Of a DNA stretch of 15,686 nucleotides, positions 1-6,181 are shown piece after piece. The DNA comes from Nitrospinaceae bacterium (GTDB lineage: Bacteria; Nitrospinota; Nitrospinia; Nitrospinales; VA-1): assembly GCA_029937655.1 (NCBI GenBank), contig JAPYPK010000014.1:1-15686 (forward strand). Direction: 5' to 3'. The stretch's first letter is position 1. Each line of letters begins with the position of its first letter. The position numbers and the translations under genes are program-made. The notes under the pieces were generated by a model, which was given only the letters and a program-made list of their open reading frames with translations, ran no database searches and had not been told where the DNA came from.

Positions 1-59
1 TCAATCGAGTAGTCTACGACATTAGTTCGAAACCACCCGGAACGATTGAATGGGAGTAG
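1..59 (+). CDS. guaA: GMP synthase (glutamine-hydrolysing), C-terminal end only
   Basis: The first 59 bases read, in the frame beginning at position 3, NRVVYDISSKPPGTIEWE followed by TAG. This is the highly conserved end of GMP synthase, which converts XMP to GMP with glutamine and ATP in purine synthesis. The C-terminal dimerisation domain of the family ends in a VVYDIxxKPPxTIEWE motif, so the gene is complete at its 3' end and continues to the left of the window. Only 18 residues are visible, so nothing can be said about the catalytic domains. A minus-strand open frame (14-220) runs through these codons, but its last part is only the reverse complement of guaA. Confidence 0.9.
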   Translation, partial: NRVVYDISSKPPGTIEWE

Positions 60-381
60 TTTTCACACCATTCAAATCTCCTTCTATCTGACTCATTAAT
101 GAATGTATCTATATCTGTTTCAGTAATTGTATTTTCAGGAGAGTAGCATTTTGCCTGTACTGCCCACACATCACCATTTTTATGTGTGAAGGCAAGATCT
201 ACACCACTGTCCCGCCCCAACGTTTGGGATAGTTATCCCATAACCAAACTTTATCTACTTGGGTTGACCACTCAGGGTCATTCTTAAGGAACCACTTAAC
301 AAAGTGTTCAAGCTGTTTGCCCTTAGTATTTGAGCCTGGGTCAAATAATCTTATGAACTTTGATAAAGTTCCCAAGAACTC
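60..381 (-). pseudogene. Remnant of a large restriction endonuclease/helicase (Mrr-like N-terminal domain), frameshifted and truncated
   Basis: Read on the minus strand from about 381, one frame gives a segment containing KGKQLEHFVKWFLKNDPEW and then KVWLWDNYPKRWG. Homology continues, one frame over, as GRDSGVDLAF, GDVWAVQAK and ITETDIDTFINESD. From memory of the family this is the N-terminal PD-(D/E)xK-like (Mrr-type) domain of very large helicase-linked restriction proteins. The D of SGVD and the Q-A-K of VQAK would be the nuclease residues. The two frames join if one base is missing near 214-216, where family-like RWGRD would need TGG GGN CGG GAC. Homology stops just before the guaA stop codon, so the helicase and methylase parts are gone. 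No clear start codon or ribosome site is seen upstream. This is a dead fragment, not a functional gene. Confidence 0.7.
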
Positions 382-453
382 CTAGTACCACTAGAACTCA
401 TGGAGTATATCAAAGGGCAAAGAAAGTTGAAATAAACCTCTTTAACACTTCCC

Positions 454-462
454 TGTTATAAT
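454..462 (+). promoter_or_regulatory. Extended -10 promoter for the 109-residue gene
   Basis: TGTTATAAT is a perfect -10 hexamer (TATAAT, 457-462) preceded by the TGn extension. No good -35 box lies 16-18 bp upstream, as is common for extended -10 promoters. Transcription would begin near 469, leaving a leader of about 30 nt before the ribosome site at 488-494. Confidence 0.5.
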
Positions 463-500
463 CTGCCATTTATAAGTCTTGTTAAGCAGGGAGGATAGTA

Positions 501-830
501 ATGGCAAGTTTCAATCAAAGAGCAATAAAGTGGATAGATTATATAAAAGAAAATTGTATTGATGCTTTAAAAAAATATTGTAAAGATCAAGCATCAAACG
601 ATTTAACCGCAGAAGAAAAACAAGATGCTCGAGATTACCTGGAAAATTATATTAAAACTGAAGTTACCAAACATTTTGGTTGTGGAGTAGATGACGATCA
701 TCCATACGCAATAGATGATAATGGTACTGACCAGGAAGCATTGGAAAATATAGTTATGGAAATAATATTCATCTACAATCATCAAAAAGAAAGAGTATTC
801 GATAGGCTTCGTAAGAGCTTTGAATCTTAA
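501..830 (+). CDS. Hypothetical 109-residue soluble protein
   Basis: I do not recognise this family. It is very likely a real gene: an AGGGAGG ribosome site (488-494) sits six bases before the ATG, and an extended -10 promoter lies 39 bp further up. The protein is charged and predicted mostly helical, with no signal peptide or membrane segment. The N-terminal third is basic and aromatic (WIDYIKEN). The middle is acidic (GVDDDHPYAIDDNGTD), and the last 30 residues form a likely amphipathic helix ending in KERVFDRLRKSFES. Cysteines are at 19, 27 and 61. The gene stands alone between the restriction-gene remnant and selO, with no partner at operon spacing. The region looks accessory, so a function in defence or of mobile-element origin is possible, but nothing in the protein shows it. 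Confidence 0.7.
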   Translation: MASFNQRAIKWIDYIKENCIDALKKYCKDQASNDLTAEEKQDARDYLENYIKTEVTKHFGCGVDDDHPYAIDDNGTDQEALENIVMEIIFIYNHQKERVFDRLRKSFES

Positions 831-947
831 AACTTGAAATTTTCTATAGGATAGATGGATAGCAAAACGAAGGTCAGTCCGGGGGAGTTACATTTTCAAC
901 ACAACACAATATATAAAGTCTTTCTAAAAATTTCCAAATAAAAAAAT

Positions 948-985
948 CCACTTACAAGTTTTCAGCATCTATTATCAAGATGCAA
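948..985 (+). repeat. Hairpin-bearing direct repeat, copy A
   Basis: The copy starts CCACTTACAAGTTTTCA and shares about four bases in five with the copy at 1014-1052, with one single-base gap. It contains a perfect 6-bp inverted repeat, GCATCT (965-970) and AGATGC (978-983), around a 7-nt loop. The flanks are very AT-rich. No U-tract follows closely enough to call it a terminator. Confidence 0.55.
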
Positions 986-1013
986 AAATAATTAAAAACT
1001 AAACTTAAATAAC

Positions 1014-1052
1014 CCACTTAATAAGTTTTCATCAACTATCATTCAGATGAAC
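1014..1052 (+). repeat. Hairpin-bearing direct repeat, copy B
   Basis: The copy starts CCACTTAATAAGTTTTCA, 66 bases after copy A. It has its own perfect 6-bp inverted repeat, TTCATC (1028-1033) and GATGAA (1046-1051), around a 12-nt loop. The two copies place their 5' stem arms differently but keep the AGATG of the 3' arm in register. Copy B ends about 40 bases before recognisable selO homology begins. Confidence 0.55.
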
Positions 1053-1090
1053 TGTATGGACTTTTAATAAAGTTTTCTTTCAAAGGTGGC

Positions 1091-2563
1091 ATCATCCCGT
1101 ACTTCAACTTCGATAACAGCTTCGCCCGTAGCCTTGAAGGCTTTTTCGTTTCCTGCCAAGCAGAACCTGCGTCTGCACCAAAACTGCTGCAATTCAACCA
1201 TGCGTTGGCCAAAGAGCTCGGTCTTGATCCGGTATCTCTTGATTCAAAAGCAGGTTTAGAAATTTTCTCTGGCAATGTAACACCCGAAGGCTCAGAACCA
1301 CTCGCTCAGGGTTATGCTGGACATCAGTTTGGTGGGTTTGCGCCTCAACTTGGGGATGGACGAGCGCTTCTCCTCGGCGAGGTGATCGACACCCTACAAC
1401 AACGCCGCGATATTCAATTAAAAGGGTCGGGGCGCACCCCATTTTCTCGAGGCGGGGATGGCAAAGCCGCTCTTGGCCCCGTGTTGCGCGAATACCTGAT
1501 CGGTGAAAGCATGCACGCACTCGGTGTCCCGACTACACGGGCCCTGGCAGCTGTTACCACAGGGGATGCTGTGTACAGGGAAATTCCTTTCCCCGGTGCT
1601 GTTCTAACCCGTGTTGCAGCTAGCCACATCCGTATCGGAACTTTCGAGTTTGGCGCCGCGCGCGGTGACGTTGACAAAGTCCGTAAACTCGCCGATTATG
1701 CCATCGCACGGCATTATCCTGAAACAGCCAATTCAGAAAACCAATATCTCGCATTCTTCGAGGCCGTCTCCGATGCCCAGGCAGCCCTAGTGGCGCGCTG
1801 GATGAATATCGGTTTCATCCACGGTGTGATGAATACCGACAACATGACGATTTCTGGCGAAACCATCGATTACGGACCCTGTGCTTTTATGGATACCTAT
1901 GCACCGGGTACAGTGTTTAGCTCAATCGATGCCCATGGCCGCTATGCCTATGCTAACCAGCCGGTGATCCTGTCCTGGAACCTGAACCGTTTAGCAGAAA
2001 CACTAATCCGATTTATCGACACTGACAAAGACCGGGCCATCGAATTGCTGGCCGACAAGGTCAAGGCTATTCAACCTCTCTATGAAGCATACTGGCTGGC
2101 TGGGATGCGGTCCAAGATCGGTTTATTGGAAAAAGATCCTGGCGACCTAGAACTGATCAACGACCTACTATTGGTAATGGAAGGCGGACACGCGGACTTT
2201 ACTCTCGTCTTCCGCCGCCTTTCACAAGACTTACGCGGTCATAGTGACGAAATACGGCAACTGTTCGACGAGCCTGATGCCTTCGATGATTGGGCGCGTC
2301 GTTGGCGAAAGCGACTAGAGAAAGATGGCGTTGCCGCGGAAACTGTCGCGCAGGCAATGGACCAGGTCAACCCAATCTATATTCCTCGAAATCATAAAGT
2401 TGAAGAAGCCCTTACCGCCGCAGTCAGTCAGGGAGACATGGCGCCCTTCTCGGAACTACTGGCAGTTTTAAGCCATCCCTTCGACGAGGTCGCGGGCAAC
2501 GAATCCTATGCCATGCCGGCGCCGAATTCGAGCAAACCCTACCGAACATTCTGCGGGACCTAA
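1091..2563 (+). CDS. selO: Protein adenylyltransferase SelO (YdiU/UPF0061 family), start codon unclear
   Basis: SelO is a pseudokinase-fold enzyme that transfers AMP from ATP to Ser/Thr/Tyr side chains of proteins and is linked to redox stress. The frame shows the family blocks in order: FNFDNSFAR, FNHALAKELGLDP, GYAGHQFGGFAPQLGDGRA, IQLKGSGRTPFSRGGDGKAA, VPTTRALAAV, HGVMNTDNMTISGETIDYGP (the family's N and D catalytic and metal residues) and the terminal YRTFCGT. Homology therefore spans about 490 residues, full family length. The nearest standard start, TTG at 1205, lies about 38 residues inside conserved sequence. Further upstream the frame is open to 1025 with no ATG, GTG or TTG. Either a rare ATC/ATT-type start is used, or the 5' end was lost and the gene is silent. 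No good ribosome site is visible. Base composition is clearly richer in G+C than the flanks, suggesting transfer. Confidence 0.85.
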   Translation: MIPYFNFDNSFARSLEGFFVSCQAEPASAPKLLQFNHALAKELGLDPVSLDSKAGLEIFSGNVTPEGSEPLAQGYAGHQFGGFAPQLGDGRALLLGEVIDTLQQRRDIQLKGSGRTPFSRGGDGKAALGPVLREYLIGESMHALGVPTTRALAAVTTGDAVYREIPFPGAVLTRVAASHIRIGTFEFGAARGDVDKVRKLADYAIARHYPETANSENQYLAFFEAVSDAQAALVARWMNIGFIHGVMNTDNMTISGETIDYGPCAFMDTYAPGTVFSSIDAHGRYAYANQPVILSWNLNRLAETLIRFIDTDKDRAIELLADKVKAIQPLYEAYWLAGMRSKIGLLEKDPGDLELINDLLLVMEGGHADFTLVFRRLSQDLRGHSDEIRQLFDEPDAFDDWARRWRKRLEKDGVAAETVAQAMDQVNPIYIPRNHKVEEALTAAVSQGDMAPFSELLAVLSHPFDEVAGNESYAMPAPNSSKPYRTFCGT

Positions 2564-3048
2564 TGGTTGATACTCGCACATATGATTTTATTTTTGCACT
2601 TAGGGCGGTTACTTTAGCATGTTGTATGCCTGCCGTTTTTTATCCTTTTGAGTAGAATTAAGAAACTAAAGCATATTCCCAATGACTAATAAAAAAGTAA
2701 TAAATACTCGCATCGACTTATCAAGAAAGGTTGGTCGGGCATTTTTACTATAGATACTCATAAAGTAGAGAGTCATTATTGTTGGGTGAGTGATGAAAAG
2801 AACTTGGTTCAAATGATGAAAGTTAATAAAATTAGGCCATGAAGTTGTAGTAACTATTCTCCACAAATGGGACTTGTCTGAAAATTGTTTAAAAAAGAAC
2901 CTTGCATGGTTGCAAAAATGTCATAACAGTAAAAGATTCTTTAGAGTTTTTGGCTTGCAGACTCAAAACCATCGTATAGAAGTGACGACAACCTTCCCTT
3001 CATCTAAAATTCTAATCTATCAATTCAAAGTGTTTGTATCCTCCTGTT
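2564..3048. other. Gene-poor stretch, about 485 bp
   Basis: This AT-rich stretch lies between the selO stop and the stop of the minus-strand acidic protein. Short open frames exist on both strands (for example minus 2666-2866 and a plus frame starting with TTG at 2874). None has a ribosome site, recognisable motif or sensible composition. A plus-strand run reading roughly KLGHEVVVTILHKWD near 2829-2873 looks protein-like but has no start and is preceded by stops. It may be the relic of a decayed gene. I see no tRNA, terminator or insertion-sequence end here. Confidence 0.4.
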
Positions 3049-3543
3049 CTATTTTTTCTTTTTTTCTAAATTCGACTGGAGGTTTAAAACATCATGAATG
3101 AGCTCACCGTAGTTGATTTTTGTCTTGTCGCAGTATTTTCGCAGGCAGGTATACATTATAAAAACACAATTCCATTCATCAAATAACTCCCCTGTCTTTT
3201 TACAACGCTTTTCAAAAACAGCAAGAGTATTTTCTACCCCCTCTAACATCCCATTGAATGCTTCAACCTCGCCATGTTCTTTTAAATCAATACTACTATC
3301 AAAACTCAAAGTGTTTTCACCTGACTGGGTTTTCTCAGACTCACTGAAATGATCTTCAATTTGACTAAAGTCAATCTCAACTTGCCGGCAAAACAAAGTC
3401 AGACAATTAAAACTAATTACAAGGCATTCATATCCACTCAATTCGCTATTTTCACTCTCTAGCATTTCCGAGATATCATCTTCTATCGAATCAATCATTT
3501 TAAAAAATGCATCAAGATTATTCTCTTCACTATTGACTTCCAT
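3049..3543 (-). CDS. Hypothetical acidic 164-residue protein with an internal duplication
   Basis: I do not recognise this family. The protein is strongly acidic, soluble and probably helical, ending in a lysine run (EKKKK). It appears to consist of two copies of one module, residues about 11-66 and 94-153. C40/C126, L48/L134, C52/C138, I57/I143, D58/N144 and F59/Y145 all line up 86 residues apart. A12-F13/A95-F96 and I20-E21/V103-E104 line up 83 apart. The linker (67-93) is Ser/Glu-rich and looks disordered. An AAGGAG-type ribosome site lies on the minus strand at about 3557-3562, 13 bases before the ATG, slightly far. There is no neighbour at operon distance. The paired cysteines in each module could bind metal or be incidental. 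Confidence 0.65.
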   Translation of the reverse strand: MEVNSEENNLDAFFKMIDSIEDDISEMLESENSELSGYECLVISFNCLTLFCRQVEIDFSQIEDHFSESEKTQSGENTLSFDSSIDLKEHGEVEAFNGMLEGVENTLAVFEKRCKKTGELFDEWNCVFIMYTCLRKYCDKTKINYGELIHDVLNLQSNLEKKKK

Positions 3544-3884
3544 GAAAATTAATCAACTCCTTAAAAAGCAATCATCTTAACAAAACCACCTTAAAGGTTA
3601 TAACAAAGATAGAAATCTAAAAGCAATATTGAAACTGCAGTGCTCCCTTTTCATCAAACCCGACTTTTTATGGGAAGGTGGCGCGTGAATTTTTAAGCGG
3701 CACAGCTTAGCCCCCAGGAGCTACGCCTAAATTACCAGTGCATGACAATTCGTTGCATAGAAACCATGGATGAATATCATTCTATACCAACCCGAACAAA
3801 GGAATAATTATTTTACATGCTGTATGTTTTTATAGGTTTATGTGACACTGAGCATAGCCTGTAATCAGGAGAGGGATTTTATTT
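3544..3884. other. Intergenic region upstream of both a minus-strand and a plus-strand gene
   Basis: This 341-bp divergent spacer serves the acidic protein (leftward) and the mercuric-reductase-like gene (rightward). The parts near 3600 and 3790-3840 are AT-rich. A more GC-rich block (3671-3730) contains a structured element described separately. I could not identify a convincing sigma-70 promoter with good spacing. The ribosome site of the rightward gene, AGGAGAGGG, is at 3867-3875. Confidence 0.4.
3693..3730 (+). other. Imperfect stem-loop in the leader region of the mercuric-reductase-like gene
   Basis: TTAAGCG (3693-3699) pairs with CGCCTAA (3724-3730) with one A/C mismatch. Inside it TAGC (3708-3711) pairs with GCTA (3720-3723) around an 8-nt C-rich loop. 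An alternative small hairpin, AAGC/GCTT (3695-3698 with 3704-3707), would compete with the outer stem. No T-tract follows, so it is not an ordinary terminator. It could be a regulator site or RNA structure, or chance. Confidence 0.25.
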
Positions 3885-5327
3885 ATGGCAAAGTTTGATT
3901 ACAATATTATCGTTATCGGCGGTGGTTCAGCTGGTCTAGTTTCGGCTTACATTGCCTCTGCCACTAAAGCAAAAGTTGCTCTAATAGAAAAGAATAAAAT
4001 GGGCGGTGATTGCCTCAACACCGGATGCGTCCCGAGTAAAGCTCTTATTCGTAGCGCTAAAATTCTTTCCTATATCAAGCGGCACCGAGAATTCGGAATT
4101 AAATCAGCGGCCGCTGAATTTGATTTTCCCGAAGCGATGGAGCGCGTTCAAGCTATCATCAAAAAAATTGAACCTCACGATAGCGTAAAACGTTATACCG
4201 ATCTTGGCGTCGATTGCTTTTCTGGTCAAGCAAACATACTGTCACCACACGAAATTGAGCTTAACGGAAATATCCTCACGACAAAAAATATCATCGTCGC
4301 AACCGGGGCCCGCCCGACCATACCCCCCATTAACGGATTGGAAAAAATAAAATTTCTCACATCCGATAATTTGTGGAACATTCATGAGTTACCCAAGAAA
4401 TTATTAATCGTAGGCGGCGGACCTATTGGGTCAGAGTTTGCACAATGCTTCGCACGATTAGGTAGTGGTGTAACACAAGTTGAAATGTCACCCCACATTC
4501 TTACCCGCGAGGATAATGAAATCAGCCTAACTCTCCGCCAACAATTTGAACGCGAAGGCATAGACATACATACAGATACAACATGCAAAGCGATTGTTAC
4601 CAAGAATAAAAAACAAGCAATGGTTTTCGATAAAGGGGGACAGGAGGCACGTATTGAATTTGATCAGATACTGATCGCGGTTGGGAGAACTGCTAACAGT
4701 AAAGGGTTTGGCCTTGAGAATATTGGCGTCGAGTTCGACCAGCATAATAGAATAATTGTAGATAACTATCTCCGGACAACCACGCATAAAAATATCTATG
4801 CTTGCGGTGATGTGGTTGGACCTTATCAGTTCACACACACGGCAGCGCATCAAGCTTGGTACTGTGCAGTAAACGCACTATTCAGTCCTTTTAAAAAATT
4901 TAAGGTCGATTATAGCGTCATACCCTGGTGCACCTTCACAGATCCAGAAATCGCGCGAGTCGGACTCAATGAAAAAGAAGCCACTAGGCAAGGCATCGAT
5001 TATGAAGTAACCCGATATGGAATAGATGATCTTGACCGAGCTATTATTGACAGCGATGACCATGGATTTATAAAAATATTAACTGCACCAAGAAAAGACC
5101 GTGTCCTAGGGGCCACAATTATGGGTTGCAATGCCGGCAACCTTATAACCGAATATGTCTCTGCAATGAAACATGGGATCGGACTTAACAAAATTCTCGG
5201 CACCATCCACATTTACCCTACCATGGCAGAAGCAAATAAGTTCGTTGCTGGTACTTGGAAAAAAAATAACGCGCCAAAAAAACTTTTAAAATTGGTGCAA
5301 AAGTTTCACGCTTGGCGCCTACGCTAG
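3885..5327 (+). CDS. Mercuric-reductase-like FAD/NAD(P)-dependent disulfide oxidoreductase
   Basis: This is a full-length (480 residue) class I pyridine-nucleotide disulfide reductase. FAD is bound by VIGGGSAG (residues 10-17) and by the later IYACGDV. The redox-active pair is C43 and C48 in GGDCLNTGCVPSKA, and NAD(P)H binds at VGGGPIGSE (176-184). E200 at the end of the following strand favours NADH over NADPH. In lipoamide dehydrogenase the C-terminal motif is HxHPTxSE. Here it is IHIYPTMAE, with Y444 in place of the catalytic histidine, as in mercuric reductases. However, there is no N-terminal metal-binding domain, no C-terminal Cys-Cys pair and no mer gene nearby, so mercury reduction is unproven. 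The last 25 residues are basic and amphipathic. The ribosome site AGGAGAGGG precedes the ATG. Transcription is monocistronic on this strand. Confidence 0.85.
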   Translation: MAKFDYNIIVIGGGSAGLVSAYIASATKAKVALIEKNKMGGDCLNTGCVPSKALIRSAKILSYIKRHREFGIKSAAAEFDFPEAMERVQAIIKKIEPHDSVKRYTDLGVDCFSGQANILSPHEIELNGNILTTKNIIVATGARPTIPPINGLEKIKFLTSDNLWNIHELPKKLLIVGGGPIGSEFAQCFARLGSGVTQVEMSPHILTREDNEISLTLRQQFEREGIDIHTDTTCKAIVTKNKKQAMVFDKGGQEARIEFDQILIAVGRTANSKGFGLENIGVEFDQHNRIIVDNYLRTTTHKNIYACGDVVGPYQFTHTAAHQAWYCAVNALFSPFKKFKVDYSVIPWCTFTDPEIARVGLNEKEATRQGIDYEVTRYGIDDLDRAIIDSDDHGFIKILTAPRKDRVLGATIMGCNAGNLITEYVSAMKHGIGLNKILGTIHIYPTMAEANKFVAGTWKKNNAPKKLLKLVQKFHAWRLR

Positions 5328-5411
5328 AGTCCCTCTTAACCTATAAAAAAAATTTTGAAAACTGGGAGTATAAGAATGCTTAGAAGTTACTTCAATGCAT
5401 GACTAACCTTA

Positions 5412-5738
5412 CTAGATCTCGATGTAAAGGCCATCTTCCATAACAGAAACTCGATAGGTAGGGGTAACTGACGAACGATCAAACTTACAACTTCCTCGTC
5501 TGATATTCCATAGGCATTCCTCTTTACTACAAGCAGCAAACATTCCTCGAAGGTCTGGTAAACGACCAAGGCTCCCTCCGCACATTCTGCATTCGTCAGT
5601 CATTACATAATATTTTTCTTCAACGCAAAATATTGCCAAGACATACTTCGTCTCAGTAAATGGGTGGGTGAGGTTGATTTGTTTGCCCGACCCCTCTGAG
5701 GGAGCGTCTTTTAATTCTGATATTTTAACCTTAGACAT
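5412..5738 (-). CDS. Rieske-fold ferredoxin-like protein lacking the ligand histidines
   Basis: At 108 residues it is the length of a Rieske ferredoxin or NirD-type small subunit, and the layout matches. An N-terminal strand pair (VKISELKDAPSEGSGKQI) is followed by FCVEEKYYVMTDEC, then CGGSLG, G-x-F, C-L-W-N, and a C-terminal YRVSVMEDGLYIEI. A normal [2Fe-2S] Rieske site uses C-x-H and C-x-x-H. Here those positions are C50-R-M52 and C75-L-W-N78, so both histidines are missing. Two further cysteines, C53 and C70, sit next to the sites, giving a C-x2-C plus C-x4-C set. It may bind a four-Cys cluster or zinc, or be structural only. It lies 10 bp after the 90-residue gene, with weak ribosome sites, so the pair is probably co-transcribed and coupled. 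Confidence 0.75.
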   Translation of the reverse strand: MSKVKISELKDAPSEGSGKQINLTHPFTETKYVLAIFCVEEKYYVMTDECRMCGGSLGRLPDLRGMFAACSKEECLWNIRRGSCKFDRSSVTPTYRVSVMEDGLYIEI

Positions 5739-5748
5739 GAAGGGATAT

Positions 5749-6021
5749 TTAATCTTTTGGTAGGTAGGGACCGTATCGATCTCGGTAATATTTTTCCAAC
5801 TCGTATCGAAACCGTCCTTTTAGGTGAGGCAACTCTTCCGCTGCATGGTGGTCAAACTTGACGTATTCTTGAGATTTTTCTTGAACATCCTTTGGGCGCT
5901 CAATATTAAGATCCAGATAAGCACCACCTAAAGGAGAGCCCCCAACTATAAGGCCCTGACCTTTTTGGATCCACTTCCCAAGCATAACACGTTCTTCATC
6001 TGTCCCTACTTCTGCCGGCAT
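5749..6021 (-). CDS. Hypothetical 90-residue protein, partner of the Rieske-like gene
   Basis: I do not recognise this family. The protein is soluble. It has a Gly-rich middle (LIVGGSPLGGAYLDL, about residues 24-38) followed by a charged, His- and Tyr-rich C-terminal half (KFDHHAAEELPHLKGRF, then RYELEKYYRDRYGPYLPKD). No signal peptide or cysteine is present. The frame upstream of the ATG is open back to a stop at 6049 but offers no other start codon. No clear Shine-Dalgarno sequence is seen before the ATG, so translation may start from a short leader. Its stop is 10 bp from the start of the Rieske-like gene on the same strand, which suggests the two work together. The HH and downstream H could be metal ligands, but that is only a guess. 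Confidence 0.6.
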   Translation of the reverse strand: MPAEVGTDEERVMLGKWIQKGQGLIVGGSPLGGAYLDLNIERPKDVQEKSQEYVKFDHHAAEELPHLKGRFRYELEKYYRDRYGPYLPKD

Positions 6022-6147
6022 AAAAACATGTCTTAAATTATTAATATATTAGTCAGGAGGCAGTCCCTCTTGTCGCACGGATAGTAATAAGGTAGCATAA
6101 CTACTAATCTATAACCAGATACAGACCCGATTTAAATAATTTTATTT

Positions 6148-6153
6148 TATAAT
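6148..6153 (+). promoter_or_regulatory. Candidate -10 element for the TPR/flavoprotein operon
   Basis: TATAAT lies 28 bases before the ATG at 6182 in an AT-rich divergent spacer. No matching -35 box is seen at 16-18 bp, so this rests on the hexamer and its position alone. Confidence 0.3.
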
Positions 6154-6181
6154 TCTTGATTTTTAACGAGTGCAAAATAAT

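Noticed and set aside
14..220. Minus-strand 68-residue ORF as a real small protein
   Set aside because: It starts in the middle of a nuclease domain with a TTG next to a frameshift and ends in the antisense of guaA. I annotated the pseudogene instead.
1194..1677. Minus-strand open frames inside selO
   Set aside because: They are shadow frames of a GC-rich gene, with compositions rich in Arg and Pro and no ribosome sites. The plus strand carries all conserved SelO motifs.
2682..2753. 23-codon plus-strand ORF starting MTNKKVINTRIDLSRK
   Set aside because: No ribosome site or known relative, and the length is within chance for this composition.
2666..2866. Minus-strand 66-residue ORF, hydrophobic, possible membrane peptide
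   Set aside because: The hydrophobicity comes from AT-rich DNA. No ribosome site or family resemblance, and the start and stop look arbitrary.
2874..3101. Plus-strand 75-residue ORF beginning at a TTG
   Set aside because: It overlaps the end of the minus-strand acidic gene, lacks a ribosome site, and its C-terminal part is the reverse complement of that gene's lysine-rich tail.
3113..3352. Plus-strand 79-residue ORF
   Set aside because: It is entirely antisense to the better-supported 164-residue minus-strand gene.
5328..5411. Terminator between the convergent mercuric-reductase-like and Rieske-like genes
   Set aside because: There is a long A run and an AAAATTTT, and TCCC/GGGA can pair, but only across a loop of about 40 nt. 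No compact GC stem with a T-tract on either strand.
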